A DNA stretch of 38,623 nt from Fimisoma sp964619315. GTDB taxonomy: Bacteria > Bacillota > Clostridia > Peptostreptococcales > Anaerovoracaceae. How positions within the stretch are numbered: the first letter of the stretch is position 1; each line of letters opens with the position of its first letter. The translations under genes were made by a program, and so were the position numbers. Under the pieces are notes generated by a model, which did not search any database, was not told where the DNA came from, and saw only the letters and a list, made by a program, of their open reading frames with translations. Positions 34,265 through 38,623 of the stretch are shown here, piece by piece. The stretch is from the NCBI GenBank assembly GCA_964619315.1, contig CAZUEH010000013.1, forward strand, positions 1-38,623. Reading direction: 5' to 3'.

Positions 34265-35455
34265 ATGGCTGCAGGAATATATGTACACATACCATTTTGC
34301 CTGCAAAAGTGCTTTTATTGTGACTTTTTTTCAAAACCCGAGGACAGCGACACGTTAAGAGAAGAATATACAAAGGCTCTTTTGGCGGAAATCGCTTTTT
34401 ACGGAGTAAAATACGAAAAAAAATTGAAAGCTGATGCCATTTTTTTCGGCGGAGGCACGCCAAGTTTGATGGAGCCTCGCCTGATTTCCGCCATAATAGA
34501 AGGCATCAAAAAGAATTTTGATATATCAGCTGATGCCGAGATAAGCCTTGAGTGCAACCCTGCAACGGCCTCGGAAGAAAACTTGCGGCACTACAGAGAA
34601 TGTGGAGTCAATAGACTAAGTATAGGCGCCCAATCATTTGACCCAGAGATATTAAAAGGGTTAGGAAGATTGCACGGCGTAGATGACATTAAGGAAACAG
34701 TGTCTTGGGCTAGGAGGGCAGGCTTTGACAATATAAACCTCGACTTGATGTTTGCAGTCCCAGGGCAAAACTTAGCCAAATGGGAGAAGACGATAGAAGA
34801 GGCTCTAAAATTGGAACCTGAACATTTTTCTTTCTATAGTCTTGAGATAGCAGAAAACACCATGTTTGATAAGATGCTAAAAGACGGCAGTCTCAAGGAA
34901 ACCCCTATCGAAACAGATCGAAAAATGTATGAAACTGTTGTCAAAGAACTAGAAAAAAACGGATACGATCATTACGAAATTTCCAACGCAGCCCTTCCTA
35001 ATAAGGAATGCAGGCACAACTATAAATATTGGAACTTTGAGGACTACTTGGGACTTGGAGCTTCGGCCCATTCATTTATGAGAGGTATCAGGTTTTCTAA
35101 TGTTGCTGACACACAGCAGTATATAAAAGCCATGAAAAATCAAGGCGTGTCTAGAACTGAACTTCCGGATGCTAACAAGATAGCTTTGGCAGATTGCGTG
35201 GATGCACATCATACGAATACATATGAAGACAGTATTGGCGAATATGTATTTACTGCACTAAGAACTAAGAGAGGCGTCCAGTTCTCTGAATTTGAAAATA
35301 AAATGAAAAAAGAATTTTGGGCAGTTTTTAGGGATAGACGCAGTGCTTTCGAGGGATTCGTGCACAATGGCTATGCTATTTCCGACAGTGAGCACATAGC
35401 ACTGACTCCAAAAGGAATTGATATTTCAAATAAGATTATGTCCATATTCGTTTAG
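34265..35455 (+). CDS. hemW: HemW, radical SAM heme chaperone (coproporphyrinogen oxidase-like)
   Basis: 396 residues from ATG 34265, which has GGAGG upstream; an ATG at 34253 in frame lies before that site and is rejected. The radical SAM cluster is CLQKCFYC (Cys12, Cys16, Cys19; C-x3-C-x2-C), and FFGGGTPSLM is the glycine-rich motif. IGAQSFDPEILKGLGRLH, NLDLMFAVPGQ, YEISNAA and LGLGASAHSFM follow. The spacing and this gene order (lepA-hemW-...-hrcA) fit HemW, which holds heme for delivery, rather than true HemN, which has an extra N-terminal part. The gene is often mislabelled HemN. Confidence 0.94.
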   Translation: MAAGIYVHIPFCLQKCFYCDFFSKPEDSDTLREEYTKALLAEIAFYGVKYEKKLKADAIFFGGGTPSLMEPRLISAIIEGIKKNFDISADAEISLECNPATASEENLRHYRECGVNRLSIGAQSFDPEILKGLGRLHGVDDIKETVSWARRAGFDNINLDLMFAVPGQNLAKWEKTIEEALKLEPEHFSFYSLEIAENTMFDKMLKDGSLKETPIETDRKMYETVVKELEKNGYDHYEISNAALPNKECRHNYKYWNFEDYLGLGASAHSFMRGIRFSNVADTQQYIKAMKNQGVSRTELPDANKIALADCVDAHHTNTYEDSIGEYVFTALRTKRGVQFSEFENKMKKEFWAVFRDRRSAFEGFVHNGYAISDSEHIALTPKGIDISNKIMSIFV

Positions 35456-35473
35456 TTTAGTAGGGAGGAAATC

Positions 35474-36967
35474 ATGGGAAAATATATTTTGGCTCTCGAC
35501 CAAGGAACGACTAGTTCCAGATGTATAATATACGACAAAAAGGGCAATACAATAAGCGTTGCACAAAAAGAGTTTACGCAAATATACCCAAAAGATGGAT
35601 GGGTGGAGCATGACCCTATGGAAATTTGGTCTACTCAAATGGGAGTCGCTCAAGAAGCGCTGCTAAAAGTAGGTTTCACATATAAAGATATAGAGGCAAT
35701 GGGTATTACCAATCAAAGAGAGACTACTGTTGTTTGGGATAAGGATACAGGTATGCCCGTATACAATGCCATAGTTTGGCAGTGTCGAAGAACGGCACAG
35801 TATTGTGACAAACTCAAAGAAGAGGGCTACGGTCCTATGATTTGCCAAAAGACAGGACTGCTCATAGATGCGTATTTTAGTGGTACAAAACTAAAATGGA
35901 TTCTGGATGAGGTGCCTGGTGCAAGGCAAAAGGCAGAAGAAGGCAAGCTTTTATTCGGAACCATAGAAACATGGTTGATTTGGAAAATGACCGGTGGCAA
36001 AGTCCACGTTACGGATTACTCAAATGCGTCAAGAACAATGCTATTTAACATAAATACTTTAGAATGGGACGACGAAATATTAAAGATTTTAGACATTCCA
36101 AAGTCTATGCTTCCTGAACCAAAACCTTCTAGCTACATCTATGGTGAGACAGAAGAAACGGTTTTGGGAGGCCCTATCAGAATAGCGGGAGCAGCAGGAG
36201 ATCAGCAGGCTGCACTATTTGGACAAACTTGTTTTGAAGCAGGTGAGGGCAAAAACACTTATGGAACAGGTTGCTTCCTCTTAATGAACACTGGCGAAAC
36301 TCCTGTGTTTTCAAAGAACGGATTAGTCACCACTATAGCGTGGGGACTTGATGGCAAGGTCAACTATGCCCTAGAAGGCTCCGTATTCGTCTGTGGAGCG
36401 GCGATACAGTGGCTCAGAGATGAGATGGACATCCTGGAAAACTCTGCCGACTCAGAGGCAATGGCGCTGTCGGTGGAAGATTCGTGTGGTCTGTATGTAG
36501 TTCCTTCTTTCGTGGGATTAGGCGCACCATATTGGGACCCGTATGCTCGAGGTGCCATATTAGGAATCACTAGAGCCGCCAAAAAAAACCATCTTGTAAG
36601 AGCAACTTTGGAATCCCTAGCATATCAAACTAACGACCTGCTATGTGCTATGACGGAAGACTTAGGCGGAAATCTCCTATCATTAAAAGTTGATGGTGGA
36701 GCTTGCGTAAATAACTTTCTTATGCAGTTCCAATCAGATATAATTGACTGTGCTGTCAAAAGGCCAGTCTGCATAGAAACCACTTCTCTAGGCGCCGCCT
36801 ATCTAGCCGGCCTCGCTACAGGCTACTGGCGCAACAAAGAGGATGTTCTGGAAAATTGGCAAGTAGAGAAAGTGTTTGAGCCAAACATGGAGGACAAAAA
36901 GCGTAGCGAAATGCTAGAGGGCTGGAAAAAGGCCGTAGGCCGCACAAGAAATTGGTCAAAAGAATAA
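35474..36967 (+). CDS. glpK: Glycerol kinase
   Basis: ATP-dependent phosphorylation of glycerol to glycerol 3-phosphate. 497 residues, normal length. FGGY-family features: ALDQGTTSSRCIIYD, DGWVEHDPMEIW, GITNQRETTVVWDKDTG, IVWQCRRT, the glycerol-contact region YFSGTKLKWILD, GAAGDQQAALFGQ, KNTYGTGCFLLMNTG and the C-terminal TSLGAAYLAGLATGYW. GGGAGG precedes the start. No glpF or glpD is adjacent, and the His of PTS-type control (usually in a short loop near residue 230 in Firmicutes) is not obvious. It sits between hemW and hrcA, an unusual place. Confidence 0.97.
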   Translation: MGKYILALDQGTTSSRCIIYDKKGNTISVAQKEFTQIYPKDGWVEHDPMEIWSTQMGVAQEALLKVGFTYKDIEAMGITNQRETTVVWDKDTGMPVYNAIVWQCRRTAQYCDKLKEEGYGPMICQKTGLLIDAYFSGTKLKWILDEVPGARQKAEEGKLLFGTIETWLIWKMTGGKVHVTDYSNASRTMLFNINTLEWDDEILKILDIPKSMLPEPKPSSYIYGETEETVLGGPIRIAGAAGDQQAALFGQTCFEAGEGKNTYGTGCFLLMNTGETPVFSKNGLVTTIAWGLDGKVNYALEGSVFVCGAAIQWLRDEMDILENSADSEAMALSVEDSCGLYVVPSFVGLGAPYWDPYARGAILGITRAAKKNHLVRATLESLAYQTNDLLCAMTEDLGGNLLSLKVDGGACVNNFLMQFQSDIIDCAVKRPVCIETTSLGAAYLAGLATGYWRNKEDVLENWQVEKVFEPNMEDKKRSEMLEGWKKAVGRTRNWSKE

Positions 36968-36993
36968 GTTCATAAAAAAGAAAGGTAAGAAAA

Positions 36994-37266
36994 ATGGAAA
37001 ACAAGCAGCAAAATTTATCAATAGCAGCACTAGTGCTTGGAATTCTAAGCATAATTGCGTCGTGGGGAACTTCTATACTTGGGCTCATCCTGGGTATTAT
37101 AGGAATCGTAATAGCTAAAAAAGCAAAGAGAGAGGAGACACCAAACTCCTTGATGACAGGCGGCCTAGTCTGTTCAATAATAGGAATCGCAATATCCGTA
37201 GTCAGATTTGTTATAGTGGTGCTCGTTGTAGGCCTTTGGGCTGCAACAGTTGGAGCAATGATGTAA
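36994..37266 (+). CDS. Small DUF4190-like membrane protein
   Basis: 90 residues with two hydrophobic hairpin segments, NLSIAALVLGILSIIASWGTSILGLILGIIGIVIA and a second at about 55-85, separated by KKAKREETPNSLMTGGLV. This alternating layout is that of DUF4190 proteins (small membrane proteins of unknown role). AAAGG precedes the start. It lies 26 bases after glpK and is closed by a strong terminator. No function can be assigned. Confidence 0.82.
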   Translation: MENKQQNLSIAALVLGILSIIASWGTSILGLILGIIGIVIAKKAKREETPNSLMTGGLVCSIIGIAISVVRFVIVVLVVGLWAATVGAMM

Positions 37267-37280
37267 CTCTAATTTATCAA

Positions 37281-37323
37281 AGACCGCCAGTGAGTCAGAT
37301 GACTTACAGGCGGTCTTTTTTTA
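37281..37323 (+). terminator. Terminator between the DUF4190 gene and hrcA
   Basis: AGACCGCC (37281-37288) pairs with GGCGGTCT (37309-37316), with further imperfect pairing inside, and is followed by seven T. Confidence 0.9.
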
Positions 37324-37413
37324 TCAAACAATGCCATTGCCTTATCCTCCCACCAAAGAACGGGGAATTTTTTATTTTTCACAAAAAATACACAAAAAAT
37401 TTCACAAATAATA

Positions 37414-37442
37414 TTGACAATGGCCTGTGGAAGTAGTATCTT
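37414..37442 (+). promoter_or_regulatory. hrcA operon promoter
   Basis: TTGACA (37414-37419), a 17-base spacer and TATCTT (37437-37442). Transcription should begin just before the CIRCE operator. Confidence 0.7.
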
Positions 37443-37453
37443 AATATTATCGA

Positions 37454-37480
37454 TTAGCACTCCGAAAGGGTGAGTGCTAA
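37454..37480 (+). promoter_or_regulatory. CIRCE operator (HrcA-binding inverted repeat)
   Basis: An exact match to the consensus: TTAGCACTC (37454-37462), nine bases, GAGTGCTAA (37472-37480). It lies between the promoter and the hrcA start, as expected for autorepression of the hrcA-grpE-dnaK-dnaJ operon. Confidence 0.98.
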
Positions 37481-37497
37481 CAAAGAAGGAGGTAGAT

Positions 37498-38547
37498 ATG
37501 GACCTGACAGAACGCAAATTAAAGATTCTACAAGCCATAATCAGTGATTATGTCAAGACTGCTGAACCGGTTGGCTCCAGAACTATTTCCAAAAAATACG
37601 ACCTGGGGATTAGCCCAGCAACTATACGAAACGAGATGGCCGACTTAGAGGAGATGGGATATCTCAATCACCCACATACTTCGGCGGGAAGAGTTCCTTC
37701 CGACATGGCATACAGACTTTATGTCAATGCGCTGATGGAAAAAAAGGAACTGACTAAAGAAGAAAAAAATGTTATTGCCCAAAGGCTTCATTCTAATGTC
37801 AATGAGTTTGAGAAGACTATTGAACATGCAGCGACAGTGCTTTCAGAGATAACTAATCTGACATCATTTGCGGTAACACCGACTAAAAATGAGGATGCAC
37901 TAAAGTTTGTCAACTTGCTGCCTGTAGACGAGAATACGGTAGTGATGATGATCGCTTCAGAAAGCGGGAAGATTTCCAACACGGCAATAAACATGAAAGT
38001 TCCTTACATTGAGGAAAACTTGCAGCTTCTTTCCAAAACTATGACTTACAACTACAAGGGTAAGAGTATCAGTCAGGTTTTGACAAACAATATAATAGAA
38101 AACTTTGAGACAGATATTGAAGTGATGAGTGGTCTTGAAAAGGATGTAATACCTAATTTCATGAAAACTCTTGAGGATATGCTCAATGTAAACCTTTATA
38201 TGGAGGGACTTACCAACATATTCGACATCCCTGAATATAACGATTTGCAAAAGGCTAAGAGTTTCATAGAGATGCTCAGCCAAAAAGAAAATTTCACCAA
38301 GAAACTCATTGAGCGAGAAGACGGGGTAATCGTCACAATTGGTGAAGAAAATGCAGATGATGTTATGAATGATTGTGCCCTTATTACGGCAAGTTATCAT
38401 GTGGACGGTAAGCTGATAGGTAAGCTTGGGGTTATAGGACCTACAAGAATGAAATACGGCGAAGTAACCTCCATAATAGAATATTTGACGGACAATTTGA
38501 GCGACACATTCAAGTTAGAAAGGGGAGGCGAAGAGGAAGATGAGTGA
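37498..38547 (+). CDS. hrcA: Heat-inducible transcription repressor HrcA
   Basis: Represses class I heat-shock genes by binding CIRCE, with GroEL keeping it folded. 349 residues from ATG 37498, which has AAGGAGG five bases upstream; a GTG at 37474 in frame lies inside CIRCE and is rejected. The N-terminal winged helix reads ERKLKILQAIISDYVKTAEPVGSRTI then GISPATIRNEMADLEEMGYL and HTSAGRVPSDMAYRLYV; the C-terminal GAF-like domain ends with LGVIGPTRMKYGEVTSIIEYL. It overlaps grpE by eight bases. Confidence 0.97.
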   Translation: MDLTERKLKILQAIISDYVKTAEPVGSRTISKKYDLGISPATIRNEMADLEEMGYLNHPHTSAGRVPSDMAYRLYVNALMEKKELTKEEKNVIAQRLHSNVNEFEKTIEHAATVLSEITNLTSFAVTPTKNEDALKFVNLLPVDENTVVMMIASESGKISNTAINMKVPYIEENLQLLSKTMTYNYKGKSISQVLTNNIIENFETDIEVMSGLEKDVIPNFMKTLEDMLNVNLYMEGLTNIFDIPEYNDLQKAKSFIEMLSQKENFTKKLIEREDGVIVTIGEENADDVMNDCALITASYHVDGKLIGKLGVIGPTRMKYGEVTSIIEYLTDNLSDTFKLERGGEEEDE

Positions 38548-38623
38548 TACTAAGAAAGAAAAGTGCTTTGAAGAAGAAGCAGAAAAAGTTGATGAGGGGG
38601 CTAAAGACGAATCAGAAACTTGT
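38540..38623 (+). CDS. grpE: GrpE nucleotide exchange factor, N-terminal fragment (cut by window end)
   Basis: ATG 38540 overlaps the end of hrcA. The 28 visible residues (MSDTKKEKCFEEEAEKVDEG and on) are acidic and look disordered, like the variable N-terminus of GrpE. Assignment rests mainly on gene order: grpE follows hrcA in nearly all CIRCE-controlled operons. The conserved GrpE domain lies beyond the window. Confidence 0.7.
   Translation, partial: MSDTKKEKCFEEEAEKVDEGAKDESETC

Noticed and set aside
1..38623. CRISPR arrays, IS elements, prophage, tRNA or rRNA genes
   Set aside because: I looked for regularly spaced direct repeats, transposase or integrase motifs and tRNA-like cloverleaf ends and found none. 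The 3041-3345 repeats lack the spacing of CRISPR, and no cas gene is present.

Overview
The window is an AT-rich, densely packed chromosomal segment of a low-GC Firmicute, most likely an anaerobic Clostridia member. Evidence for this is the AGGAGG-type ribosome binding sites, the HrcA/CIRCE heat-shock control, FtsEX paired with a CwlO/PcsB-like M23 protein, AddA rather than RecB, a YerC-type TrpR relative, and a VPKTG sortase signal. A position within the Anaerovoracaceae/Family XIII group is a guess from general protein character. A run of exactly 100 N shows that this is a scaffolded draft assembly.

Layout. (1) 1-2969: two FAD oxidoreductases; the second contains a 45-bp tandem repeat that surrounds the assembly gap, and a GC-rich patch. 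(2) 2970-3407: a non-coding repeat cluster, then a terminator. (3) 3408-8505: gpmI (minus) divergent from a lone addA (plus). (4) 8705-12691: two damaged genes, a FIST-GGDEF diguanylate cyclase with an in-frame TGA and a sortase-anchored beta-propeller surface protein with a one-base frameshift. (5) 12789-16032: gdhA (minus), then mgtE (plus) behind an unusual leader made of a 25-codon ORF and a hairpin covering the mgtE ribosome binding site. (6) 16104-19615: a small membrane protein (minus), nnrD, and a split transketolase. (7) 19776-20480: a P-loop-like protein that appears to be leaderless. (8) 20600-27843: a tight nine-gene operon, ftsE-ftsX-M23-recJ-yerC-like-PPTase-MBL-recX-tcdA. (9) 27854-32214: minus-strand genes for a C26 amidotransferase, a LOG-family protein, pckG, deoD and rpsT. 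(10) 32427-38623: lepA-hemW-glpK-DUF4190-hrcA-grpE (the last cut by the window end).

Most genes are housekeeping: cell division and wall remodelling (ftsEX plus M23), recombination and repair (addA, recJ, recX), central carbon and nitrogen metabolism (gpmI, transketolase, pckG, glpK, gdhA), Mg2+ uptake, nucleoside salvage, translation and stress control. No IS element, prophage, CRISPR array, tRNA or rRNA was recognised. The best candidates for undescribed biology are the mgtE leader, the repeat-expanded FAD enzyme, the modular repeat cluster at 3041-3345, the TGA-plus-hairpin in the FIST-GGDEF gene, and the leaderless P-loop gene.
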